DNA from: Pseudomonas chlororaphis
Lineage (GTDB): Bacteria > Pseudomonadota > Gammaproteobacteria > Pseudomonadales > Pseudomonadaceae
DNA: 64,000 bases
Reading direction: 5' to 3'
NCBI RefSeq assembly: GCF_001921865.1
Contig: NZ_MSCT01000005.1
Span: 189,001-253,000, forward strand
Below, piece by piece: positions 19,301-26,729 of this stretch. The notes under the pieces were generated by a model. It saw nothing but the letters and a program-made list of their open reading frames with translations. It had not been told where the DNA came from and searched no databases. Every line of letters begins with the position of its first letter. Position 1 is the stretch's first letter. The translations under genes were made by a program, and so were the position numbers.

Positions 19301-19319
19301 GCGAAATATTACTATTCGC
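19301..19319 (-). promoter_or_regulatory. Candidate Fur box for piuA
   Basis: On the minus strand the 19-mer GCGAATAGTAATATTTCGC matches 11 of 19 positions of the Fur consensus GATAATGATAATCATTATC. It sits in the piuA/piuC divergent promoter, where iron control is expected. Confidence 0.5.
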
Positions 19320-19395
19320 GGATAATTTACATTCTTTACAATTTGTCTTTACGGTTTTTACGTTTTCATTCGTCTGGGCATTTTACATCGTCAAT

Positions 19396-19414
19396 AAGAA
19401 TTAATATCATTGGC
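19396..19414 (+). promoter_or_regulatory. Candidate Fur box for piuC
   Basis: AAGAATTAATATCATTGGC matches 12 of 19 Fur-consensus positions and lies 27 bases before the piuC ATG. With the site at 19301-19319 it suggests that both divergent genes are iron-repressed. Confidence 0.5.
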
Positions 19415-19441
19415 GATTCTTTCGCTTTCAGGTACCGCGCC

Positions 19442-20122
19442 ATGCTGCTGCACATTCCTGGTCTGTTCTCCCGTGACGAAGTCCTGCGGATTCGCGAGGC
19501 CCTGGAACAGGCCGATTGGGCCGATGGCAAGATCACGGCCGGGTACCAGTCGGCCAAGGCCAAGCACAACCTGCAATTGCCCGAGGGCCATCCGCTGGCC
19601 CAGGAGATCGGCGCGGCGATGCTCGAGCGCTTGTGGCAGCACCCGCGCTTCATGTCGGCGGCGCTGCCGCACAAGGTGTTCCCGCCGCTGCTCAACTGCT
19701 ACACCGCCGGCGGCAGTTTCGATTTTCACATCGACAACGCCGTGCGCCAGCCCAAGGGCAGCGCCGAACGGGTGCGCACCGACCTGTCGTCGACCCTGTT
19801 TTTCAGTGACCCGGAGGACTACGACGGCGGCGAGCTGGAAATCCAGGACACTTTCGGCACCCAGCGCGTGAAGCTGCCGGCTGGCGACATGGTGCTGTAC
19901 CCGGGCACCAGCCTGCACAAGGTCAATGCGGTCACCCGCGGCACTCGTTATGCATCGTTCTTCTGGACCCAGAGCCTGGTGCGCGAAGACAGCCAGCGCG
20001 CCTTGCTGTTCGAGATGGACGAGGCGATCCAGCAACTGACCCGGGACCTGCCGGAGCACCCATCGCTGATCCGCCTGACCGGCACCTACCACAATCTGTT
20101 GCGCCGCTGGGTCGAGGTGTAA
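19442..20122 (+). CDS. piuC: Fe(II)/2-oxoglutarate-dependent dioxygenase PiuC
   Basis: A cytoplasmic PKHD-type hydroxylase of 226 residues, exactly the usual PiuC length. The iron ligands are visible as HxD in [11 protein letters not shown] and the distal histidine in [12 protein letters not shown]; the 2-oxoglutarate arginine is probably in [12 protein letters not shown]. The frame is open upstream to 19343 but the family starts at [10 protein letters not shown], the ATG at 19442. It is divergent from piuA across a short spacer with two Fur-like boxes. The Sel1 gene begins two bases after its stop. Its substrate is not established to my knowledge. Confidence 0.93.
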   Translation: MLLHIPGLFSRDEVLRIREALEQADWADGKITAGYQSAKAKHNLQLPEGHPLAQEIGAAMLERLWQHPRFMSAALPHKVFPPLLNCYTAGGSFDFHIDNAVRQPKGSAERVRTDLSSTLFFSDPEDYDGGELEIQDTFGTQRVKLPAGDMVLYPGTSLHKVNAVTRGTRYASFFWTQSLVREDSQRALLFEMDEAIQQLTRDLPEHPSLIRLTGTYHNLLRRWVEV

Positions 20123-20124
20123 AC

Positions 20125-20913
20125 GTGAGTTTTCAGTTGCGCCGCGAAGAAGTCCTCGACGGCGAGCAGCTCCGCGCCATGCTCGAGCAGAGCCCGGCCC
20201 GGGCCGCCCAGGCGGTGCTGCTGGCAGCCGGGGAGGGTGTGCTCGACGCCCAGGCGCTGCTGGGGCAGATCCTGCTCGACGGCCAGGGCATCGAGCGCGA
20301 CCCGGTGCTGGCGCTGCGCTGGTTCGAGATCGCCGCGCGGGGCGGCCACCTGATGGCGCGGAACATGCTGGGGCGCTGCTGCGAGCATGGCTGGGGTCGG
20401 GAGGCCGATGCCGTCGCGGCGGCCGGGCATTACCGCCAGGCCGCCGAAGCCGGGCTGGACTGGGCGCTGTACAACTACGCGAATCTGTTGGCCACCGGCC
20501 GTGGCGTTGCCGAGAACCAGGCCCTGGCCTTGAGTTGCTACCGTCGCGCGGCGGCCATGGGCCATGCCAAGTCGATGAATCTTTTGGGGCGTTATCTGGA
20601 GGAGGGGTGCCACTGCCCGATGGATCTCGCCGCGGCCTGCGACTGGTATCGCCGCTCGGCCGAAGGCGGGGATTTCCGCGGGCAGTTCAGCCATGCCGCG
20701 GTGCTGGCCGATGCCGGGCGTCTCGATGAGGCGCTGGGTTGGCTGGACAAGGCGCTGGAAGGCGGCAACCTGAACTTCCTGCGGGTCGCGCGCGGCGCCT
20801 TGCTGCAGGCCGCCCATCCGCAGGTCCGTGGCCTGGCCCTGGCGTACCACCAGCGGGCGGCGCAACTGGGTGATGAAACCGACCGCGAAGCCCTGGCCCA
20901 ATTGCCCCTGTAG
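20125..20913 (+). CDS. Sel1-repeat (TPR-like) protein
   Basis: A soluble alpha-solenoid of 262 residues built from Sel1 repeats, for example DPVLALRWFEIAARGGH, EADAVAAAGHYRQAAEAG, NQALALSCYRRAAAMGHAKS and DLAAACDWYRRSAEGGD. The start is GTG two bases after the piuC stop, so the pair is almost certainly cotranscribed and coupled. Sel1 proteins act as scaffolds; this gene follows piuC in P. aeruginosa too, suggesting a helper role for PiuC or iron uptake, which is inference. Its TAG stop codon is formed by the TGTAGG edge of a REP element. Confidence 0.88.
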   Translation: MSFQLRREEVLDGEQLRAMLEQSPARAAQAVLLAAGEGVLDAQALLGQILLDGQGIERDPVLALRWFEIAARGGHLMARNMLGRCCEHGWGREADAVAAAGHYRQAAEAGLDWALYNYANLLATGRGVAENQALALSCYRRAAAMGHAKSMNLLGRYLEEGCHCPMDLAAACDWYRRSAEGGDFRGQFSHAAVLADAGRLDEALGWLDKALEGGNLNFLRVARGALLQAAHPQVRGLALAYHQRAAQLGDETDREALAQLPL

Positions 20914-20938
20914 GCGCGAGGCTTGCCCGCGATGCGGT
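20909..20938. repeat. REP palindrome, diverged single copy
   Basis: TGTAGGCGCGAGGCTTGCCC and the following GCGATGCGG are a variant of the REP core. The stop codon of the Sel1 gene (20911-20913) lies in it. Confidence 0.65.
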
Positions 20939-20976
20939 ATCAGGGCTCCAAACCACACTGCTTTTCTTGCAAGCAC

Positions 20977-21007
20977 AAAAAAGCCCATGACCAGTCATGG
21001 GCTTTTT
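20977..21007. terminator. Bidirectional terminator between the Sel1 gene and speC
   Basis: AAAAAAGCCCATGA (20977-20990) and TCATGGGCTTTTT (20995-21007) form a 9-bp GC-bearing stem flanked by A and T runs on both strands. It can stop transcripts of both convergent genes. Confidence 0.9.
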
Positions 21008-21023
21008 CATTACCGGGTATCGC

Positions 21024-22187
21024 TTACAGGTAGAAGGATTTCAGCGGCGGGAAGCCGTTGAATTCCACCGCGCTGTAGCTGGTGGTGTAGGCACCGGTGG
21101 ACAGCCAGTACAGGCGGTCGCCGATGGCCAGGTTCAGCGGCAGGCCGTACTTGTAGTTCTCGTACATGATGTCGGCGCTGTCGCAGGTAGGGCCGGCGAT
21201 GACCACTTCTTCCGTCTCGCCTTTCTTCTCGGTCCAGATCGGGAACTTGATGGCTTCGTCCATGGTTTCGATCAGGCCGGAGAACTTACCCACGTCGGTG
21301 TAGATCCAGCGCTCGACCGCGGTACGGGATTTACGCGCCACCAGCACCACTTCGCTGACCAGGATGCCGGCGTTGGCAATCAGCGAACGGCCTGGCTCGA
21401 GGATGATTTCCGGCAGGTCGTCGCCGAAGTCTTCCTTGAGGAAACGGATGATTTCCTCGGCGTAGGTTTCCAGGCTGTTGGTGCGGGTGATGTAGTTGGC
21501 CGGGAAGCCGCCGCCCATGTTGATCAGCTTGAGGTGGATGCCGTCTTCTTCTTTCAGGCGCTCGAAGATCACCTTGACCTTGGCGATCGCCGCGTCCCAG
21601 ACACTGATGTCGCGCTGTTGCGAGCCGACATGGAACGACACGCCGTAAGGCACCAGGCCCAGGTCGCGGGCGAGGATCAAGAGGTCCATGGCCATGTCGG
21701 TCTGGCAGCCGAACTTGCGCGACAGCGGCCAGTCGGCAGTGGTCGAGCCTTCGGTGAGGATCCGTACATAGACTTTCGAGCCCGGCGCGGCCTTGGCGAT
21801 GTTGCGCAGGTCGGCTTCGGAGTCGGTGGAGTACAGGCGCACGCCCTTCTCATAGAAGTAGCGGATGTCCTTGGATTTCTTGATGGTGTTGCCGTAGCTG
21901 ATGCGATCCGGGCTCACGCCCTGGTTCAGCACTTTGTCCAGTTCGTAGATCGAGGCGATATCGAAGTTCGAGCCCTTGTCGCGCAGCAGGTCGATGATCT
22001 CGACGGCCGGGTTGGCCTTGACCGCGTAGTAGACCTTGGCGAACTCGAAGCCGGCGCGCAGGTCATCGTAGGCCTGGGCGATCATCTGGGTGTCGATGAC
22101 CACGAACGGGGTTTCTTGCTTGTCGGCGAACGCCTTCATTTTCTGAAAGGTTTCGCGCGCGAAATAGTCTTCGACCTGAATCGACAT
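21024..22187 (-). CDS. speC: Ornithine decarboxylase SpeC (fold III, PLP)
   Basis: A cytoplasmic PLP enzyme of 387 residues that makes putrescine from ornithine, possibly also cadaverine from lysine. The PLP lysine is in YYAVKANPAVEI; other family motifs are FHVGSQQRD, INMGGGFPANY, EPGRSLIANAG and the catalytic cysteine in GPTCDSADIM. TAGGAG precedes the ATG. It belongs to the eukaryotic-like (alanine-racemase fold) class rather than the E. coli fold I class. Upstream lie a 35-codon ORF and a terminator-like hairpin in the leader, suggesting attenuation. The Sel1/piuC neighbours match P. aeruginosa. Confidence 0.96.
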   Translation of the reverse strand: MSIQVEDYFARETFQKMKAFADKQETPFVVIDTQMIAQAYDDLRAGFEFAKVYYAVKANPAVEIIDLLRDKGSNFDIASIYELDKVLNQGVSPDRISYGNTIKKSKDIRYFYEKGVRLYSTDSEADLRNIAKAAPGSKVYVRILTEGSTTADWPLSRKFGCQTDMAMDLLILARDLGLVPYGVSFHVGSQQRDISVWDAAIAKVKVIFERLKEEDGIHLKLINMGGGFPANYITRTNSLETYAEEIIRFLKEDFGDDLPEIILEPGRSLIANAGILVSEVVLVARKSRTAVERWIYTDVGKFSGLIETMDEAIKFPIWTEKKGETEEVVIAGPTCDSADIMYENYKYGLPLNLAIGDRLYWLSTGAYTTSYSAVEFNGFPPLKSFYL

Positions 22188-22199
22188 ACCTGGGAGCTC

Positions 22200-22232
22200 C
22201 TACAGGGCAAACAGAAAAATAAATGGGTGCAA
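22200..22232 (-). CDS. Possible 10-codon leader ORF abutting speC
   Basis: A TTG at 22232 stands eight bases after a strong GGAGG and opens a ten-codon frame (MHPFIFLFAL), ending at a TAG that overlaps the speC Shine-Dalgarno TAGGAG. It could couple translation into speC. The GGAGG has no other obvious use. Evidence is limited to the ribosome site and position. Confidence 0.25.
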   Translation of the reverse strand: MHPFIFLFAL

Positions 22233-22265
22233 ATGAACGTCCTCCGTATCCCCACTTTGGTTCGC

Positions 22266-22373
22266 CTACTTCCCAAGGCATTGCCGCCGAAAGCAAAAAG
22301 GCCATTGGAGGGACTCCCTATGGCCTTGCTGTCTCGTCGTCAGTACTTGAGCCGGATGGATCGTTTCCAGCAT
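22266..22373 (-). CDS. 35-codon upstream ORF in the speC leader
   Basis: From an ATG at 22373 the minus strand encodes 35 residues, beginning MLETIHPAQVLTT and ending WPFCFRRQCLGK, with the stop 78 bases upstream of speC. The Shine-Dalgarno is weak (GAACG). The ORF spans the hairpin at 22295-22326, so a ribosome on it would prevent hairpin formation. The segment HRESLQWPFCFRR resembles the end of the E. coli ornithine-sensing leader SpeFL as I remember it (HRNSFDFHFFNAR), sharing H, R, S, F and R at the same spacing. The role as a leader peptide is inferred. Confidence 0.45.
   Translation of the reverse strand: MLETIHPAQVLTTRQQGHRESLQWPFCFRRQCLGK
22295..22326 (-). terminator. Terminator-like attenuator hairpin in the speC leader
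   Basis: On the minus strand AAGGCCAT pairs with ATGGCCTT around an inner GGAG-TCC-CTCC stem, followed by TTTTT. It lies about 110 bases upstream of the speC ATG and inside the 35-codon ORF. This arrangement fits transcription attenuation controlled by translation. Confidence 0.6.
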
Positions 22374-22764
22374 GGACGTTCGGCGCGAACTTTAGGGCGT
22401 GAGGGGCCTGAGATCAACAAAAAATGTCGCGTTTTTGTACTGGTCTGACGTACGTCGCGGGCATCCCTCTTTGTAGCCGACCGATATGACGGACAGATGT
22501 TCCAGTTGATTTATGAAGTGTTAAAAATACCTGCACGTTCGATGCTTTTGCATGCCAACTCACCGAAAACAATAATGTCGTCAACTTCGGCGACGTTGCC
22601 TGCGAGAAGGTCGACCAGAGGGAGATTTGGCAGGTTCCTGGCACCTATCCGAAGGCCCTTCACGAGAGCGGGTGTTTATATTTTTTTCCGCTCGGCGAAG
22701 GGCTTGCAGAATGGGCTGGCTGCCAGGGCTGAGCACCTCGGCAGCGACAGGGACGGGGCGCTTG
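22374..22764. other. Space between the speC leader and the ABC transporter operon
   Basis: I see no credible gene here. The part nearest the 35-codon ORF is AT-richer and should hold the speC promoter. Open frames are short and lack ribosome sites. No clear terminator follows the ABC gene; GCCCTTC near 22698 and GAAGGGC near 22651 could pair weakly. Confidence 0.5.
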
Positions 22765-23922
22765 TCAGGCCAGTGCGGTTTCCGCCGGCGAGACAATGTT
22801 GGTCTTCATCCCGCGCGAGCGCCCGGAGCTGAGGTAGGCGGCGATCGATTCCTGGGTCACCTCGCCGAGGAACACCCGCTCGGCATCCATCACCGGCAAC
22901 CACGAACGGTTGAACTCGTACATCCGCGACAACAGGATCCGCAGGTGTTCGTCGTAGGCCGCGGTGGCGTTGAACTCGCGCAGGTACTGCACGCAGGTGC
23001 CGGTCTGGCGATGCAGGTCGCGGCGGCGTACATAACCCAGGGCCTTGTTGTCGGCGCAGGTCACTACCACGTAGCGGCGGTCGTGCTCGTCCATCAGTTC
23101 CAGGGCTTCGGCCACCGGCGTTTCGGGGCTCACCGATGGCGCGTTGTCGGCGGCGTCTTCGGCTTTCACCAGCAGCAGGCGCTTGAGGGTGCTGTCCTGG
23201 CCGACGAAGTTGCTCACGAAGTCGTCCGCCGGGTGCGCCAGCAGGGTGTCCGGGTGGTCGATTTGCAGCAGCTTGCCGGCGCGGAAGATGGCGATCTTGT
23301 CCCCCAGCTTGATGGCTTCGTCGATGTCGTGGCTGACCATGATCACGGTCTTGTTCAGGGCCCGCTGCATCTCGAAGAACTCGTTCTGGATCATCTCGCG
23401 GTTGATCGGGTCGACCGCGCCGAAGGGTTCGTCCATCAGCAGCAGCGGCGCATCGGCCGCCAGCGCGCGAATCACCCCGATGCGCTGTTGTTGGCCGCCG
23501 GACAGTTCGCGCGGGTAACGGTGCAGGTACTGCTTGGGTTCGAGCTTGATCATGCTCATCAGCTCGCGGGCGCGGTCGTGGCATTTCTGCTTGTCCCAGC
23601 CGAGCAGCTTGGGCACCACCACGATATTTTCCTCGATGGTCATGTTGGGGAACAGGCCGATCTGCTGGATCACGTAGCCGATATTGCGGCGCAGGGTCAC
23701 TTCGTCGAGGTCGGTGGTGTCTTCGCCGTTGATCAGGATCTTGCCCGAGGTGGGCTTGATCAGGCGGTTGATCATTTTCAGCGTGGTGCTTTTGCCGCAG
23801 CCCGATGGCCCGAGGAACACACAGATTTCGCCTTCATTCACGGTCAGGCTTACCGAGTCCACGGCTTTCACATCTTTACCGTTGCTTTGGAAGGTCTTGC
23901 TGAGGTTTTGAAGTTCGATCAT
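22765..23922 (-). CDS. Osmoprotectant-type ABC transporter ATPase with CBS domains
   Basis: The ATP-binding subunit of a betaine/choline/carnitine-type (OpuC) importer, 385 residues. Walker A is GPSGCGKST, the signature LSGGQQQR, and Walker B LLLMDEPFGAVDP. After residue 250 come two CBS-like segments (VSPETPVAEALELMDEHDRRYVVV and the FLGEVTQESIAAYL end), typical of osmolarity-sensing OpuA/OpuC ATPases. The ATG at 23922 follows AAGGA; the frame extends 13 codons further without support. Its start overlaps the permease stop by four bases. It is last in a four-gene minus-strand operon. Confidence 0.93.
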   Translation of the reverse strand: MIELQNLSKTFQSNGKDVKAVDSVSLTVNEGEICVFLGPSGCGKSTTLKMINRLIKPTSGKILINGEDTTDLDEVTLRRNIGYVIQQIGLFPNMTIEENIVVVPKLLGWDKQKCHDRARELMSMIKLEPKQYLHRYPRELSGGQQQRIGVIRALAADAPLLLMDEPFGAVDPINREMIQNEFFEMQRALNKTVIMVSHDIDEAIKLGDKIAIFRAGKLLQIDHPDTLLAHPADDFVSNFVGQDSTLKRLLLVKAEDAADNAPSVSPETPVAEALELMDEHDRRYVVVTCADNKALGYVRRRDLHRQTGTCVQYLREFNATAAYDEHLRILLSRMYEFNRSWLPVMDAERVFLGEVTQESIAAYLSSGRSRGMKTNIVSPAETALA

Positions 23923-24572
23923 TTGAGTAATCCTTTTGGAGTCAAAGAGCGTTGCAGCCACTGCAAAAACAGATCGGCGAAGATCGCCAGGAGACTGACC
24001 AGCACCGCGCCGACGATCAGCATCGACATGTCGCTGCGGCTGATGGAAGCAAGAATGAGTACGCCCAGGCCGCCGGCGCCGATGGTGGCGGCGATGGTCA
24101 TTACGCCGATGTTCATCACCACGGCGGTGCGTACCCCGGCGAGAATCACCGGCACCGCGATCGGCAACTCGACCATGCGCAGGCGCTGGCCGAAGGTCAT
24201 GCCGATGCCGCGGGCGGCTTCGCGAATCCCCGGTTCCACGCCGGTCAGCGCCAGGTAGGTGTTGCGCATGATCGGCAGCAGCGAATAGAGGAATACCGCG
24301 GTGATCGCCGGCAGCGGCCCCAGGCCCTGGCCGAACCTGGAATAGAACGGCAGCAGCAGGCCGAACAGGGCGATGGAGGGGATGGTCAGCAGCACCGTGG
24401 CGCTGGCTTGCAGCGGGCCGGCGAGGGTCGGGAAGCGAGTCATCAGGATGCCCAGCGGCACGCCGAAAAGGATCGCCAGGGTCACGGCGACTCCCACCAG
24501 GGTGATGTGCTGCCAGGTCAGCTGGAGGACCTGCTGCCAGTCGAGATGGGAAAAGGCGTTGAGCAATTCCAT
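23919..24572 (-). CDS. Osmoprotectant-type ABC transporter permease (OpuCB-like)
   Basis: An inner-membrane permease of 217 residues with about five or six helices and the conserved cytoplasmic loop GIREAARGIGMTFGQRLRMVELPIAVPVILAGVRTA (EAA motif). The ATG at 24572 is preceded by GGGAGGA. It lies 14 bases downstream of the binding protein gene and overlaps the ATPase gene by four bases. With the second permease at 25501-26235 it should form the heterodimeric channel. Confidence 0.93.
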   Translation of the reverse strand: MELLNAFSHLDWQQVLQLTWQHITLVGVAVTLAILFGVPLGILMTRFPTLAGPLQASATVLLTIPSIALFGLLLPFYSRFGQGLGPLPAITAVFLYSLLPIMRNTYLALTGVEPGIREAARGIGMTFGQRLRMVELPIAVPVILAGVRTAVVMNIGVMTIAATIGAGGLGVLILASISRSDMSMLIVGAVLVSLLAIFADLFLQWLQRSLTPKGLLK

Positions 24573-24586
24573 GGCTTTTTCCTCCC

Positions 24587-25480
24587 TCAATTCAATGGAT
24601 GCTGGCGCAGGAAGTCTGCGGCCACGGCGGATGGGCTTTCATGGTCGACGTCGACCCGGGCGTTGAGCTGGCGCATGGTTTCGTCGTCGAACAGTTCGGC
24701 CAGCGGCTTGAGATCGGCGGCCAGTTGCGGGTGGGCGTCGAGGTAGGCCTGGCGTACCACGGGGGCCGCGGTGTAGTCCGGGAAGTAGTGCAGGTCGTCT
24801 TCCAGGAGCTTGAGTTTGAAGGCGTTGAGCCGGCCGTCGGTGGTGTAGACCAGGCCGGCGAACACCTGGCCGTTGCGCAGGGCGGTGTAGACCAGGCCCG
24901 CGTCCATCTGCCGGATGTTGCGACGAGTCAGGTCCATGCCGTACAGCTCGACCATGCCTTGCAGGCCGTCGGAGCGGTTGGCGAACTCGGTGTCCAGGGC
25001 GATCAGGGGGTTGTCCTTGCGCTCGGCGTCGAGGACTTTTTTCAGGTCGCTGACGCTGTTGACCTGCGGATATTCCCGGGCGATTTTTTCCGGCAGGGCC
25101 AGGGCGTAGGTGTTGCTGAATTTCGACGGAGTCAGCCAGACCAGGCCTTTTTTTCCGTCGAGCTCCTTGACCCGTTCATAGGACTGTTGGCTGTCGAGTT
25201 TTTCCGTCACGTGGTTGTAGGCCACCAGGGACACCCCGGTGTATTCCCAGAGCATGTCCAGCTGCCCGCTTTCGTGGGCACTGCGGGCCAGGTTGCTGCC
25301 CAGGCCGCCGGTGACCCGGGTCTCGTAGCCCTTGCTGCGCAGGTATTGCGCGGTGATTTCCGCCAGCAGCGTCTGCTCGGTGAAAACCCGGGCGCCGATG
25401 CGGATCAGCGGCTTTTGCGCGGCTTGGGCAATGCCCGCGCACAGCAGGACGCAGCTTATGATCAAAGCTATTTTTTTCAT
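24587..25480 (-). CDS. Osmoprotectant-type ABC transporter substrate-binding protein
   Basis: A periplasmic binding protein of 297 residues, OpuCC/ProX-like. A signal peptide is clear (MKKIALIISCVLLCAGIAQA, cleavage after AQA). Family segments include IRIGARVFTEQTLLAEI, WEYTGVSLVAYN, FANRSDGLQGMVELYG and VYTTDGRLNAFKLKLLEDD. Ligands in this family are quaternary amines such as glycine betaine, choline or carnitine; the aromatic cage cannot be assigned with certainty by eye. The frame is open a further 95 codons upstream, but the ATG at 25480 begins the signal peptide. Confidence 0.92.
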   Translation of the reverse strand: MKKIALIISCVLLCAGIAQAAQKPLIRIGARVFTEQTLLAEITAQYLRSKGYETRVTGGLGSNLARSAHESGQLDMLWEYTGVSLVAYNHVTEKLDSQQSYERVKELDGKKGLVWLTPSKFSNTYALALPEKIAREYPQVNSVSDLKKVLDAERKDNPLIALDTEFANRSDGLQGMVELYGMDLTRRNIRQMDAGLVYTALRNGQVFAGLVYTTDGRLNAFKLKLLEDDLHYFPDYTAAPVVRQAYLDAHPQLAADLKPLAELFDDETMRQLNARVDVDHESPSAVAADFLRQHPLN

Positions 25481-25500
25481 GTGAGTTCCTTCGCGCAGGC

Positions 25501-26235
25501 TTAAGACGGGCGCAGGCCGCGTTCCAGCCAGAGGCGGCTGGCCAGTGTCACCAGACCGTCGAGCAGCAGGGCCAGCAAGGCGGTGCAAGCCGCGCCGAGC
25601 AGCAGTTGCGGCTGATTGTTCAGGGCGATGCCGGGGAAGATCAGGCTGCCAAGGCTGTTGGCGCCGATCAGGAAGGCCAGCGGCGCGGTGCCGACGTTGA
25701 TCGCCAGGGCCACGCGCACGCCACCGACGATGATCGGCACGGCGTTGGGCAGCTCGACTTTCCACAGCACCTGGCGCGGCGTCATGCCAATGCCGACGGC
25801 GGCTTCCTTGAGGGAACCCTGGACGTTTTTCAGGCCCTCGTAGGTGTTGCGCACGATGGGTAGCAAGGAGGCCAGGAACAGGGCGAAGATCGCCGGCCCG
25901 CTGCCGATGCCGAGGATCCCCAGGGCGATGGCCAGGACGGCCAGGGGAGGGACGGTGTTACCGATGTTGAACACTTGCATGAAGCGCTCGGCACGCCCGA
26001 CCATCGATGGTCGGCTGAGTAGGATGCCGGCGGGTATCCCCACCACGAGGGCGGCGAACATTGAAGCGAGTACCAGGTACAGATGGGCTTGCAGGTAAAA
26101 CAGCAGATCGTCGCGGTAGTGTTCGATCGTTGTGATGCCGATCCAATGGACCAGCAGGGCCAGGAGCGCGATGACCGCGACGCCTCCTATCAGCCCTTTG
26201 CCATAGCGAATAGCCACAGGCGGACTCCTTTTCAT
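25501..26235 (-). CDS. Osmoprotectant-type ABC transporter permease (OpuCD-like), first gene of operon
   Basis: An inner-membrane permease of about 244 residues. It has a first helix at LIGGVAVIALLALLVHWIG and the EAA loop LKEAAVGIGMTPRQVLWKVELPNAVPII. The start is uncertain: ATG at 26235 gives MKRSPPVAIRYGK, while ATGs at 26247 and 26259 lie in frame, and none has a strong Shine-Dalgarno. It is followed 20 bases later by the binding protein. This permease and that at 23919-24572 flank the binding protein gene, the usual OpuC layout. Confidence 0.91.
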   Translation of the reverse strand: MKRSPPVAIRYGKGLIGGVAVIALLALLVHWIGITTIEHYRDDLLFYLQAHLYLVLASMFAALVVGIPAGILLSRPSMVGRAERFMQVFNIGNTVPPLAVLAIALGILGIGSGPAIFALFLASLLPIVRNTYEGLKNVQGSLKEAAVGIGMTPRQVLWKVELPNAVPIIVGGVRVALAINVGTAPLAFLIGANSLGSLIFPGIALNNQPQLLLGAACTALLALLLDGLVTLASRLWLERGLRPS

Positions 26236-26729
26236 GTCGGCGAGCATTCTTTCGTGTGGCAAAGCCATGCCTGGCTGCCAAAAGAACGTTCGCGAGAAGC
26301 AGCTCGTCGATGCGCTGGAAACAGCGTCGGATCGAGCCATACGCATAGCCCCGTCAGGCTAACTTGCTGATTTTTCTACCCCTGACGAAAGCTCGTAACA
26401 GGGGAGTGGACGCCTCCACCTTTTAAAAGGTTCCATATTTGGCAGCGCTTGGCCACCCTTTGTCCGGTAAGTCCGATACATCTGATGCCCCTTTGCCGCA
26501 CCTGCGTCGAGTGATCGTTGCATGACCGTCCTGTAGCCGCTGTCGAGCGTAGCGAGGCTGCGAACGGCGGCGAAGCCGTCGCAAAACCTGCACCTTTGGC
26601 AGTGGTTACAGGGTTCGGCATTGAGGATTCGAGATGAGGTCGAGAGCAGACCTCGCGGCCATTTGAATCGCCGGCCAGACCTATGGACAGGCCCGGCCGG
26701 CTACCGGTTTACCCGGCGTGGGGATGGGT
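26236..26729. other. Space between the ABC transporter operon and the TpsA gene
   Basis: Apart from the repeat at 26532-26610 I see no gene. The transporter promoter should lie just above 26260. A short AT-rich stretch with inverted symmetry (CCTTTTAAAAGG at 26420-26431) is present. Confidence 0.5.
26532..26610. repeat. Inverted repeat of the TGTAGCCGCTG type
   Basis: TGTAGCCGCTGTCGAGC at the left faces TTTGGCAGTGGTTACA at the right, with weaker symmetry than the other copies in the window. Confidence 0.65.

Noticed and set aside
22497..22832. A 111-codon plus-strand frame between speC and the ABC operon
   Set aside because: It has no ribosome site or family resemblance and overlaps the 3' end of the ABC ATPase gene on the other strand.
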